In this document: positions 1-5,867 of the stretch, one piece after another
How the letters are laid out: every line of letters starts with the position of its first letter
How positions within the stretch are numbered: position 1 is the stretch's first letter
Assembly (NCBI GenBank): GCA_022447485.1
Contig: JAKVCH010000124.1
Location: 1 to 8,060 of the forward strand
DNA: 8,060 bases
Direction of reading: 5' to 3'
DNA from: Polyangiaceae bacterium
Lineage (GTDB): Bacteria; Myxococcota_A; Polyangia; Polyangiales; Polyangiaceae
Notes under the pieces: generated by a model
The model's input: the letters and a program-made list of their open reading frames with translations, nothing else
Database searches by the model: none
What the model was told of the DNA's origin: nothing
Program-made: the position numbers and the translations under genes

Positions 1-1
1 A

Positions 2-892
2 CTTGCTCTAGGCTCAGAAGGAACATTGGGCGTCATTACCCAGGCGACCTTGCGCCTCCACCCTCTGCCTGAAGTACAGCTCTATGGTTCTTTGGTTTTC
101 CCAGACTGGGATGCGGGGTGCCGCTTTATGAAGGCGCTGACTGAGATGCAGGCGACTCCGGCATCGGTACGACTCGTCGACAATCTTCAGTTTCAATTTG
201 GCCGTGCCTTGAAGCCAGGACCCCAAACGGGCGGCCTGCGAACGAGCTTGCAGAAGTTTTTCTTGCAGCGAGTCAAAGGAATCGACCTAGAGAAAATGGT
301 CGCGTGTACTCTTGTGTTTGAGGGTCAAAAGCGGGAGCAAGAAGTCGCGCAGGGGAATGTCTATCGTTTGGCCAGGCGTTTTGGTGGTTTTCCTGCGGGT
401 GCCAGTGCCGGAAAAGATGGCTACAACTTGACCTTCGGAATTGCCTACCTACGAGACTTTTTGCTCCAATATTGGACAATGGGCGATTCATTCGAGACGA
501 GCGTTCCCTGGTCAAAAGTGAATGAGGTGATTGCTGCGACCAAGGAGGCTGTAAGTTCTACTCACTCTCAGGAAGGAGTGCGAGGGCACGCATTTGTCAC
601 CGTGCGTATGAGCCAAGCCTATACGACTGGCTGTTGTCTCTACTTCTACATTGGTTTCTATTACCGCGGTCTCAAAGATCCGTTGCGAGTTTTCCGGGCG
701 ATAGAACATCAGGCGCGTTTGGCGATCTTGGACGCTGGGGGGGCCCTTTCGCATCATCATGGTATCGGCCAATTAAGAGCGCCCTACTTGAAGTCGGTCA
801 AGAGCGAGGCTGCTCTTGATTGGGTTGACCGAGCCCAACAGGCTTTGGATCCTCAGGGCATTTTTCGAAACGGTAATCAGGGTTTGAATTAA
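2..892 (+). CDS. agps: Alkyldihydroxyacetonephosphate synthase (AGPS-like), C-terminal part, 5' end off window
   Basis: This FAD-dependent enzyme swaps the acyl chain of acyl-DHAP for a fatty alcohol, making the ether bond of alkyl-DHAP, the first step towards ether lipids and plasmalogens. The frame is already open at base 2 and reads LALGSEGTLGVIT, the end of the FAD_binding_4 domain, so the gene starts left of the window; the TTG at 26 is an internal leucine. About 296 residues remain, against roughly 650 in the human enzyme. The rest matches the FAD-oxidase C-terminal and cap region of AGPS rather than of D-lactate or glycolate oxidases: SFETSVPW, a YFYIGFYYRG segment carrying tyrosines of the type catalytic in AGPS, and the tri-histidine SHHHGIGQLR (His codons 752-760), then LDPQGIFRNGN at the end. 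Stop is TAA at 890-892. A shared terminator follows, so the transcript probably ends here. The family is clear; activity depends on the unseen N-terminal half. Confidence 0.92.
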   Translation, partial: LALGSEGTLGVITQATLRLHPLPEVQLYGSLVFPDWDAGCRFMKALTEMQATPASVRLVDNLQFQFGRALKPGPQTGGLRTSLQKFFLQRVKGIDLEKMVACTLVFEGQKREQEVAQGNVYRLARRFGGFPAGASAGKDGYNLTFGIAYLRDFLLQYWTMGDSFETSVPWSKVNEVIAATKEAVSSTHSQEGVRGHAFVTVRMSQAYTTGCCLYFYIGFYYRGLKDPLRVFRAIEHQARLAILDAGGALSHHHGIGQLRAPYLKSVKSEAALDWVDRAQQALDPQGIFRNGNQGLN

Positions 893-938
893 ATACCTCT
901 GTAGACGGTTGCTTGCGCCGACGGTGTCCTGAGTGTCA

Positions 939-976
939 CCAATAAAAAAGCCCCTGAAAAGGGGCTTTTTTATTGG
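939..976. terminator. Bidirectional intrinsic terminator between convergent genes
   Basis: Bases 939-955 and 960-976 form a perfect 17-bp inverted repeat around a GAAA tetraloop. The core is a GCCCC/GGGGC stem flanked by an A6 run on the left and a T6 run on the right, so either strand gives a GC stem followed by a U tract. It lies 46 bases after the AGPS-like stop and 32 bases beyond the desaturase stop, the expected place for one element that ends both convergent transcripts. Confidence 0.93.
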
Positions 977-1008
977 CTTTGGTTGGAGTCAGATTTCGAA
1001 GCCGTTGC

Positions 1009-1971
1009 TTAGACGCGGGCTACATTCGTGCCGGTTTCTCCGAGTCCAACCTCTGCTGTGGCAATATCGAGCTCTTCATCCTCTGTGTCGAAAGGAGCTC
1101 GACCAATTTGCTTCGTCCCTAAACTTGGTGCGAAGGGAGCCAATATATATTGCTTTGTCCAGTACCAGAACAGACTTTGCTGGCGCAATTCAGGATGAAT
1201 ATTCTCTCGAATCTTTGCATGCTCAGCGGGCAAAAGACTCCAGTGGTTACCAGCATTGTCGTGGTGGACGGTGTGTAGACCGTTATTGAAGAGCAGGAAG
1301 TTTGTCAGAGCACCTTCAAAGTTTCTCGAATGGTTGTACTTGGACCACGGATCCGTGTGCACGTGTTGATCGTAGTTGAAGGTCATCACTGTCCAGAGTG
1401 CCACAATCGACGGTAGACCCATGGTGAATCCGTAGACGTAGAAGCCTTCTTTCCAGCCATAGAGGTAGATTGCGAGGGCTGCCATGGCGGCATGCGCTCC
1501 GTAGACGACAAAGTATTGGCTGATGTATTGCCTGTACTTCTCGGGGCTCTTCTTTCTGGCCCGAGCTAAGAATTCGTTGATCGGTCCGGATTGATACCAG
1601 GAAGAAACGAAGAAGTAGGTCGACGCGATGAGGTAGTTATGGCGGTTTGTGAAACGCCAGGTAATCGTGGCGTCTCCTGGCTTGTTGACGAACTTATGAT
1701 GATTGAGGTTGTGGGTGGGTACCCAAGCAAAAGTGGGGTACCCGTAGATGATTGAGATCCAGTAAGAGAAGAATGTATTCCCGGACTTCGTCTTAAACGT
1801 TGGGCAGTGCTGGTGGTTGTGTGCAATCACGGACGCAGAGATCGCGAAGTAGAAACTCAACCAGCAAATCCAGGGAATAAGTTCAGGCTTGGCGTACTGC
1901 AGAGCAACGAGCCCTGGGCTGAGTACAAGCATCCAGAGAAGTGTGCGGCGGTCGGCTGAATAACGAAGCAT
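1009..1971 (-). CDS. Membrane fatty acid desaturase
   Basis: This 320-residue protein belongs to the integral-membrane, di-iron fatty-acid desaturase family. It would introduce a double bond into an acyl chain at the cytoplasmic membrane using O2 and an electron donor; substrate and position cannot be read from the sequence. All three histidine boxes are present: HNHQH at about 51-55, HNLNHH at about 87-92, and HTVHH at about 233-237. There is also an HVH at about 203-205. Hydrophobic segments lie near 11-26, 30-50, 155-171 and 178-198, giving the usual pattern of membrane pairs before and between the boxes. The soluble C-terminus contains an acidic patch (DTEDEELD). The ATG at 1971 is preceded by GAGGAAAT, a short-spaced but usable ribosome site. 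It shares its terminator with the AGPS-like gene opposite, so a membrane-lipid theme is plausible. No electron-donor gene is adjacent. Confidence 0.9.
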   Translation of the reverse strand: MLRYSADRRTLLWMLVLSPGLVALQYAKPELIPWICWLSFYFAISASVIAHNHQHCPTFKTKSGNTFFSYWISIIYGYPTFAWVPTHNLNHHKFVNKPGDATITWRFTNRHNYLIASTYFFVSSWYQSGPINEFLARARKKSPEKYRQYISQYFVVYGAHAAMAALAIYLYGWKEGFYVYGFTMGLPSIVALWTVMTFNYDQHVHTDPWSKYNHSRNFEGALTNFLLFNNGLHTVHHDNAGNHWSLLPAEHAKIRENIHPELRQQSLFWYWTKQYILAPFAPSLGTKQIGRAPFDTEDEELDIATAEVGLGETGTNVARV

Positions 1972-2018
1972 ATTTCCTCAGTTGGCATCATGACCTGAAG
2001 CAGGCCTAGGGCTGCGAC

Positions 2019-2027
2019 CGTATATCA
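2019..2027 (-). promoter_or_regulatory. Weak candidate extended -10 for the desaturase
   Basis: On the minus strand this reads TGATATACG, a TG-extended -10-like element (4 of 6 core matches) about 48-56 bases before the desaturase ATG. No convincing -35 box stands 16-18 bases upstream. I list it because the 187-bp gap (1972-2158) and the hairpin at 2112-2135 suggest that the desaturase has its own promoter. The rest of the gap shows nothing else I can name. Confidence 0.2.
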
Positions 2028-2111
2028 CGCCCAGCCGGTTGAGGCAGGGAGTTTTCGTCTTATTCCGGTCATTGTTTGGTTGTGATTCGTCTTGCACGAA
2101 CCGGATACCAC

Positions 2112-2135
2112 AAAAAATTCTCGCCTTTGAGAGTT
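2112..2135 (-). terminator. Weak possible terminator after the HEXXH/YkgJ fusion gene
   Basis: Read on the minus strand, AACTCTC, then AAAGGC, then GAGAATT form a short stem (one C-A mismatch, AT-rich base) running directly into TTTTTT, 24-47 bases beyond the stop of the fusion gene. The U tract and position are right; the stem is weak and has few GC pairs, so it may be leaky, letting some transcription continue into the desaturase. Confidence 0.35.
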
Positions 2136-2158
2136 CTGTCAGACTGGAATTGGCTCAT

Positions 2159-3313
2159 TTATCGGCTCAAACCAACCTCCTGACGAGCCGATAGGCAGTG
2201 TTCGCTGCCAAGGGTGAAGTCGTGACAGGTTTGAGGCCGCTCGCCGTAGATCGCGCAGGTAAATGGCTCTCCCGACGGTATCCACAAGGGTGGGGTGACT
2301 CGCTCCGTGATTGATGGGCCTCGCGGTGGCGTGAGTGCTTGGCCGCCTCGTAGGCAGATGCAGCGACCATCACGGCGCTTCATATCATACCCTCCAGTGC
2401 GTTCTTCGAGCAGGGGCAGGTGCTTCTTTCTGACGAGATCACTCTCCTGAACCTCCACTGTGTCGTAGGCTTCGCGGCAGCAAGCACCACAGGTGAGGCA
2501 GTCAACGTTTGTTTCGAATCCGACGCACGTTGGTATGTCGGGCGCTAATGGCTGCTGGGGAGAGCGTAGACAGAATCTTTTCCCGCCCTCCTCACTCGAC
2601 CACGCGCAACTCGCGCAATTCTCACTCCAACCGGGCTGGCTCTGTTGAGGGAAAGGTAGGCCGTTGGGGTGGAAGCCACTGGAAGCCTGCAATTCTCTTG
2701 TTAGCAGAGGCAAGGTTCTGAGCTCATTGACCTGAGTTGCCGATGGCTTCTTTGTCGGGGTGAGCGATGCAAAGCCCGCATCGAGCGCCTCGAGAATCTT
2801 CCGTGTCGCTTGCAGCGTCGGCTGCAGAACGGGCCTCCAGGGGTTCTTCTTGCTACGCTGCAGGGCTGCTCTCGCTCGGGCAATGCTTTCGCGGTCGCTG
2901 AGCTCTCTTTCGGAGAAGGGGTCGGGTGGGAGAGAGTCGTAGAAGAGGCGGAAGTCAGTCGTCGGGGCGAGAATATTTTCGAGGCCGTATGGCTGGAGGA
3001 TTGCTCGTTGAAGCCGGAGGCAGCTGTGCTCCAGCTCTTCGTCACCATTCGTTTCGTTGTCGAGTCCCCAATCCGGCCAGTGGATGCTGTCGCGCCCTTG
3101 AACCAGCCAATGGCAGATCTCATGGAGAATCATTTGCGCAAGACAATCATCCGGGTCGAGTGTCGAGTCTGCACCGAGGAAGAGCGTCCCTTGACCGTCT
3201 GTTGTCGCATAGGCATCGCCGCCTCTCTTGACATGAAGGCCGAGGGTTTTGGCGGCTTCGAGCCATAGAGACGAGAGAGGATCCTCGTATTGGCTCTTGA
3301 TCTCGCGTTGCAT
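2159..3313 (-). CDS. Fusion protein: HEXXH metal-binding domain, four-Cys module, YkgJ-type Cys cluster
   Basis: I recognise the parts but not this whole protein (384 residues from the ATG at 3313). Part one, to about residue 150, holds MILHEICHWLVQG with an HEXXH motif (H64, E65, H68), followed by H78 and an acidic stretch with E92, E93, E95 and H96 that could supply a third metal ligand. The HEIxHW-x3-G shape recalls the EF-P hydroxylase EpmC/YfcM more than classic secreted proteases; this is motif-level resemblance only. Part two has C233, C236, C248 and C263, a possible metal-binding knot. Part three is YkgJ-like (putative Zn/Fe chelating): CLTCGACC at 272-279, C318, C320, then CAIYGERPQTC at 353-363, with an unusually long loop of about 30 residues before C353. 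There is no signal peptide, so it is probably cytoplasmic. A TTG at 3352 with AAGGG just before it would add MLENCVSCGKQSP; the ATG has no visible ribosome site, so the start is uncertain. Confidence 0.75.
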   Translation of the reverse strand: MQREIKSQYEDPLSSLWLEAAKTLGLHVKRGGDAYATTDGQGTLFLGADSTLDPDDCLAQMILHEICHWLVQGRDSIHWPDWGLDNETNGDEELEHSCLRLQRAILQPYGLENILAPTTDFRLFYDSLPPDPFSERELSDRESIARARAALQRSKKNPWRPVLQPTLQATRKILEALDAGFASLTPTKKPSATQVNELRTLPLLTRELQASSGFHPNGLPFPQQSQPGWSENCASCAWSSEEGGKRFCLRSPQQPLAPDIPTCVGFETNVDCLTCGACCREAYDTVEVQESDLVRKKHLPLLEERTGGYDMKRRDGRCICLRGGQALTPPRGPSITERVTPPLWIPSGEPFTCAIYGERPQTCHDFTLGSEHCLSARQEVGLSR

Positions 3314-3367
3314 AGGCGACTGTTTACCGCAAGAAACACAGTTTTCCAGCAAGACCCTTGACGAAGC

Positions 3368-3399
3368 GCCCGATACCGAGCTTCAAAGGCCCATCGGGC
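3368..3399. promoter_or_regulatory. Inverted repeat in the divergent promoter region
   Basis: GCCCGAT at 3368-3374 is exactly repeated in inverted form as ATCGGGC at 3393-3399, with 18 bases between. It sits between the divergent fusion gene and peroxiredoxin, where a shared operator would be expected. A smaller GCCC-ATC-GGGC palindrome overlaps the right arm. The role is inferred from position alone; a 7-bp repeat can occur by chance. Confidence 0.3.
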
Positions 3400-3446
3400 A
3401 TAGTTCGTGCCCCCTCAATTGTACCCTCTCTAAGGAATAAATTACC

Positions 3447-4052
3447 ATGGGCGTATTGGTTAGCCGTCAGGCACCTGATTTCACCGCAGCAGCAGTTCTC
3501 GGCAATGGCGAGATTGTTGGAGAGTTCAACTTCTCAGAAGCAACCAAAGGCAAGTATGCCGTTGTCTTCTTCTACCCACTCGACTTCACCTTCGTTTGCC
3601 CTTCAGAGTTGATCGCTTTCGATCATCGAATTGAAGAGTTCAAAAAGCGTGGCGTAGAAGTGATCGGTGTATCTATCGACTCTCAGTTTACTCATAATGC
3701 ATGGCGCAACACGCCAGTTGAAAAGGGTGGCATTGGTCCTGTCAAGTACACCCTTGTGGCCGATGTGACTCATCAAATCTGTCGTTCCTACGATGTAGAA
3801 ACACCGAATGGCGCTGTCGCTTTCCGCGGTTCTTTCTTGATTGATAAAGAGGGCGTCGTGCAGCACCAGGTCGTCAATAATCTTCCTCTCGGACGTAATA
3901 TCGACGAAATGCTTCGTATGATCGATGCTCTGCAATTCACAGAAGAGCATGGCGAAGTCTGTCCTGCAGGTTGGAATAAGGGCGAAAAGGGAATGACTGC
4001 CAGCCCTGATGGTGTCGCGAATTACCTCGCTGATAACGCGAAGGAGCTTTAG
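3447..4052 (+). CDS. ahpC: Typical 2-Cys peroxiredoxin (AhpC/TSA, Prx1 type)
   Basis: This thiol peroxidase reduces hydrogen peroxide and organic hydroperoxides in the cytoplasm. The 201-residue length is normal for the family. The active-site loop is FFYPLDFTFVCPSEL with P44, T48 and the peroxidatic Cys C51; the catalytic arginine is R127 (AFRGSF); the resolving cysteine is C172 in HGEVCPAGW. The sequence VADVTHQICRSYDVE and the GGIGP loop (94-98) place it in the Prx1/TSA-like branch. The C-terminal YF motif linked to overoxidation sensitivity is absent; the nearest equivalent is YL near residue 194. The start is supported by TAAGGA ending 10 bases before the ATG. No AhpF or thioredoxin reductase gene is adjacent, so its reductant is not evident. 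It is divergent from the Cys-rich fusion gene and probably ends at the hairpin at 4148-4195. Regulation by a peroxide sensor is likely but no recognisable operator is visible. Confidence 0.95.
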   Translation: MGVLVSRQAPDFTAAAVLGNGEIVGEFNFSEATKGKYAVVFFYPLDFTFVCPSELIAFDHRIEEFKKRGVEVIGVSIDSQFTHNAWRNTPVEKGGIGPVKYTLVADVTHQICRSYDVETPNGAVAFRGSFLIDKEGVVQHQVVNNLPLGRNIDEMLRMIDALQFTEEHGEVCPAGWNKGEKGMTASPDGVANYLADNAKEL

Positions 4053-4147
4053 GCTTCGTTCGCGCGTGCGCGCACCCGGCTGGTTCACGAGCGAGTTGGC
4101 GTGAATCGTGCCTCTTTTGAGGAAAAGCCAAATGACTCGACCTGTTC

Positions 4148-4195
4148 TCACCCCAAACCCTATCGACCGATGGTGGCTTGGGGTGATGCATTTTT
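4148..4195 (+). terminator. Probable intrinsic terminator after the peroxiredoxin gene
   Basis: TCACCCCAA (4148-4156) pairs exactly with TTGGGGTGA (4178-4186), giving a 9-bp GC-rich stem. The 21-base loop can form a few inner pairs. TGCA and then TTTTT (4191-4195) follow. The loop is longer and the T tract slightly farther away than ideal. It lies about 95 bases after the peroxiredoxin stop and before the next gene, which supports the call. Confidence 0.5.
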
Positions 4196-4222
4196 GTCTC
4201 GTCGTGAGATTGTCAGTCCCAG

Positions 4223-4253
4223 TTGAGACTTTCCAGGGCGTAAGTGCTATCCT
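4223..4253 (+). promoter_or_regulatory. Possible promoter of the small lipoprotein gene
   Basis: TTGAGA at 4223-4228 (5 of 6 to the -35 consensus) is followed after 19 bases by TATCCT at 4248-4253, which carries a TG extension at 4245-4246. The spacing is long, but the TG motif can compensate. Transcription would begin near 4260, on top of the ATG there, which is better compatible with translation from the TTG at 4281. Confidence 0.3.
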
Positions 4254-4259
4254 CAGACC

Positions 4260-4523
4260 ATGGGTCAGGGATCAATACTTTTGCGTAGCCAGCTAGTCGT
4301 TGTCTTTTCCGCGTTGCTTTTGGCAACAGCGTCTTGTGCCACGCGGTCTCGACCTGAGCCTTTGGTACCCGAGGAGAACCGCCAGGCTTCGGAAGAAATG
4401 TATGGCCAGCAGATGAATTCGATGGATTCTCTGAATCAGACATCGAGCGAGCAAGCTGGCGCCGCACACGATAACGCCGTGAGAGACGCCAGAAGCCCTG
4501 ACAGAGAAAAGAATTCGCGCTAA
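4260..4523 (+). CDS. Small putative lipoprotein of unknown function
   Basis: The protein has 87 residues from the ATG at 4260. A hydrophobic run (LVVVFSALLLATAS) leads to C26 in a lipobox-like ATAS-C, so the mature part would be a lipid-anchored peptide of about 60 residues. That part is hydrophilic, rich in Gln, Ser, Glu, Asn, Arg and Met, with no conserved domain I can name; it ends in a charged DREKNSR. The start is doubtful: the ATG has no ribosome site, whereas a TTG at 4281 has AGGGA nine bases before it and would give a tidier signal peptide (M-R-S-Q then the hydrophobic core, Cys at 19). The -3 residue of the lipobox is Thr rather than the usual Leu, a mild weakness. A GCGGGA-AATA-TCCCGC hairpin (4531-4546) lies after the stop but lacks a T tract, so the next gene, 69 bases on, could share the transcript. 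Confidence 0.6.
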   Translation: MGQGSILLRSQLVVVFSALLLATASCATRSRPEPLVPEENRQASEEMYGQQMNSMDSLNQTSSEQAGAAHDNAVRDARSPDREKNSR

Positions 4524-4592
4524 GGACGCGGCGGGAAATATCCCGCAGCTCTGTGCTAGGAGCAGCTCCACTCTTCTTTTCCACCCTGACCT

Positions 4593-5702
4593 ATGAATCA
4601 GAGTTCTGCTCCAGCCTTTTCTGCTCCACAGCGTTTCCCTTGGCAGCCGAATACTTTTTTTGCCCCGATGGAGGGGGTGACCCATCCGAATATCCGCGAA
4701 CTGATTGCGGCGAAGGGTGGGGTGGGGATTGTGTGCACAGAGTTCGTGCGGGTGACCTCGAATCCGCTCGGTAGAAAAATTCTCGAGAAGCATGTTGTTC
4801 GACCCTCTCGTGGAGCCCTATCCGTTCAAGTGATGGGGAATGATATTGATCACATGGCCGATGCCACGGCTTTGGTCACTGATGCAGGCGCTGACATCGT
4901 GGATATCAACTTGGGTTGTCCTGCTCCCCGGGCTGTTCGAAAAGGAGTTGGCTCGGCAATGTTGAAAGATCTCGATCTCTTAGCCCGGGTTTTAGATGCG
5001 ATGCGGGAAAGGTCTGACCTACCCATGAGCGCGAAAATACGCGCTGGTTTTGACGACTCTTCGCGCGTTCTTGATGTTGCTCGCACTGTGGAAAAAGCCG
5101 GCTTTGACTTCATCTCGGTGCACCCGCGCCGTCGAGTTGATTTCTACCAAGGCGTTGCTGATTGGCGTATCATTAGAACTTTGAGTCAAGAGCTAAGCAT
5201 TCCGGTCGTTGGGAATGGTGATATTTGGTACGCGGCTGACGCTCTGAGAATGCAAAAGGAAACGGGCTGCTCTGCGGTGATGTTGGGGCGGCCTGTTTTA
5301 AGGAACCCCTGGATTTTTCAACAAATCGCTGACCTCCAGGCGGGCCGTCCTCCACTGCAGCCCAGCGGCGCAATGGTGTTGGAGCATGTGCGAGACCTGG
5401 CCGCATGCTTAGAGCGACAATTTCCAGGCAAGAGTGCTCTGGGCATGATGAAGGAGCAGATGCGCTACCTCGCCCGGGCCATTGATGATGGCGGAGTTTC
5501 GGTGCGAGATGCTTGTCGTCAGCAAAGTATGGCTGAGCTTTTGCAATTTACCGAGAGACGGTTTGGACCTCTTTCCAATCGCGATCTTGATCTGGCGGCC
5601 AGCGGTGGGCGACTGGAGCGATCTGGTAGTGCCATTCGACAGCCTGAGATAGCTGGTGAGAACTCGAAGACGACGACGATTCAGCAGGGGGTCATGGCGT
5701 AA
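4593..5702 (+). CDS. dus: tRNA-dihydrouridine synthase, DusC-like
   Basis: This FMN enzyme uses NADPH to reduce specific uridines to dihydrouridine in the tRNA D-loop region. The TIM-barrel signatures are in order: FFAPMEGV at about 22-29, CTEFVRV at 48-54, DINLGCP with the catalytic Cys C109, SAKIRAGF with K148, SVHPR with H177, GNGDIW, and the FMN-phosphate segment VMLGRPVLRNPWIF. PMEGV, TEFVRV and NG-[DE]-IW point to the DusC subgroup, which in E. coli modifies U16; the target here is not proven. Oddities: the usual Lys after GCP (as in CPSK) reads CPAPR, and HGRT is replaced by HPRR. The chain is 369 residues, longer than the usual 310-350, with a polar tail of about 40 residues after the conserved domain. 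The ATG at 4593 follows an in-frame TGA at 4587-4589, so it is the earliest possible start, though TAGGAG at 4557-4562 is too far away to act as its ribosome site. Confidence 0.92.
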   Translation: MNQSSAPAFSAPQRFPWQPNTFFAPMEGVTHPNIRELIAAKGGVGIVCTEFVRVTSNPLGRKILEKHVVRPSRGALSVQVMGNDIDHMADATALVTDAGADIVDINLGCPAPRAVRKGVGSAMLKDLDLLARVLDAMRERSDLPMSAKIRAGFDDSSRVLDVARTVEKAGFDFISVHPRRRVDFYQGVADWRIIRTLSQELSIPVVGNGDIWYAADALRMQKETGCSAVMLGRPVLRNPWIFQQIADLQAGRPPLQPSGAMVLEHVRDLAACLERQFPGKSALGMMKEQMRYLARAIDDGGVSVRDACRQQSMAELLQFTERRFGPLSNRDLDLAASGGRLERSGSAIRQPEIAGENSKTTTIQQGVMA

Positions 5703-5761
5703 AATAGCCTCTTCGCAGCCATCTGCCTTCGTGATGGCATGGGTTTATGGCTCATCTGAAG

Positions 5762-5802
5762 GGGGTAAGCCCAAGACTTGCGGGCGACCCCAACAATTTG
5801 TT
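5762..5802. other. Structured region before the FadL-family gene
   Basis: GGGGT (5762-5766) pairs with ACCCC (5787-5791), and inside it GCCC (5769-5772) pairs with GGGC (5782-5785). Immediately after lies the palindrome AACAA-T-TTGTT (5792-5802). No T tract follows, so this is not a standard terminator. It could be a leader structure or an operator in the 165-bp gap between the dihydrouridine synthase and FadL-family genes. No good promoter hexamers are visible in that gap. Confidence 0.2.
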
Positions 5803-5867
5803 CTAGTCGATGACGGGTGGCCGCCTACTTCGACTCTCAAGCGTCTTTTATCGAGAAGACGTGGGAA

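Noticed and set aside
26..28. TTG as the start of the first gene
   Set aside because: The frame is open to base 2 and reads GSEGTLGVIT through this codon, a conserved internal motif of FAD-linked oxidases, so it is a leucine inside a gene that begins off-window.
933..1289. Plus-strand open frame of 118 codons
   Set aside because: It begins inside the terminator hairpin and then runs antisense to the desaturase; the protein has no recognisable features.
2810..3268. Plus-strand open frames opposite the HEXXH/YkgJ fusion gene
   Set aside because: They are shadows of the fusion gene; the minus-strand frame carries clear motifs (HEICHW, CGACC, YxxRP) and these do not.
3358..3387. TTGACG at 3358-3363 as a -35 box for the peroxiredoxin gene
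   Set aside because: The -35 match is good but the hexamers at 16-18 bases downstream do not resemble a -10 element.
3603..4151. Minus-strand open frame of 182 codons
   Set aside because: It is antisense to most of the peroxiredoxin gene, whose reading is unambiguous, and its translation shows no domain or ribosome site.
4293..4793. Minus-strand open frame of 166 codons over the lipoprotein and the dihydrouridine synthase start
   Set aside because: It spans two plus-strand genes and their gap, and the translation is basic, low in hydrophobic pattern and without recognisable motifs.
5718..5738. GCCATC...GATGGC hairpin after the dihydrouridine synthase as a terminator
   Set aside because: The stem is only 6 bp and no T tract follows; the nearest run is TTT several bases on.
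5817..5867. Upstream GTG start for the FadL-family gene
   Set aside because: It would place 17 polar residues before the signal peptide; the ATG at 5868 gives a normal signal peptide.
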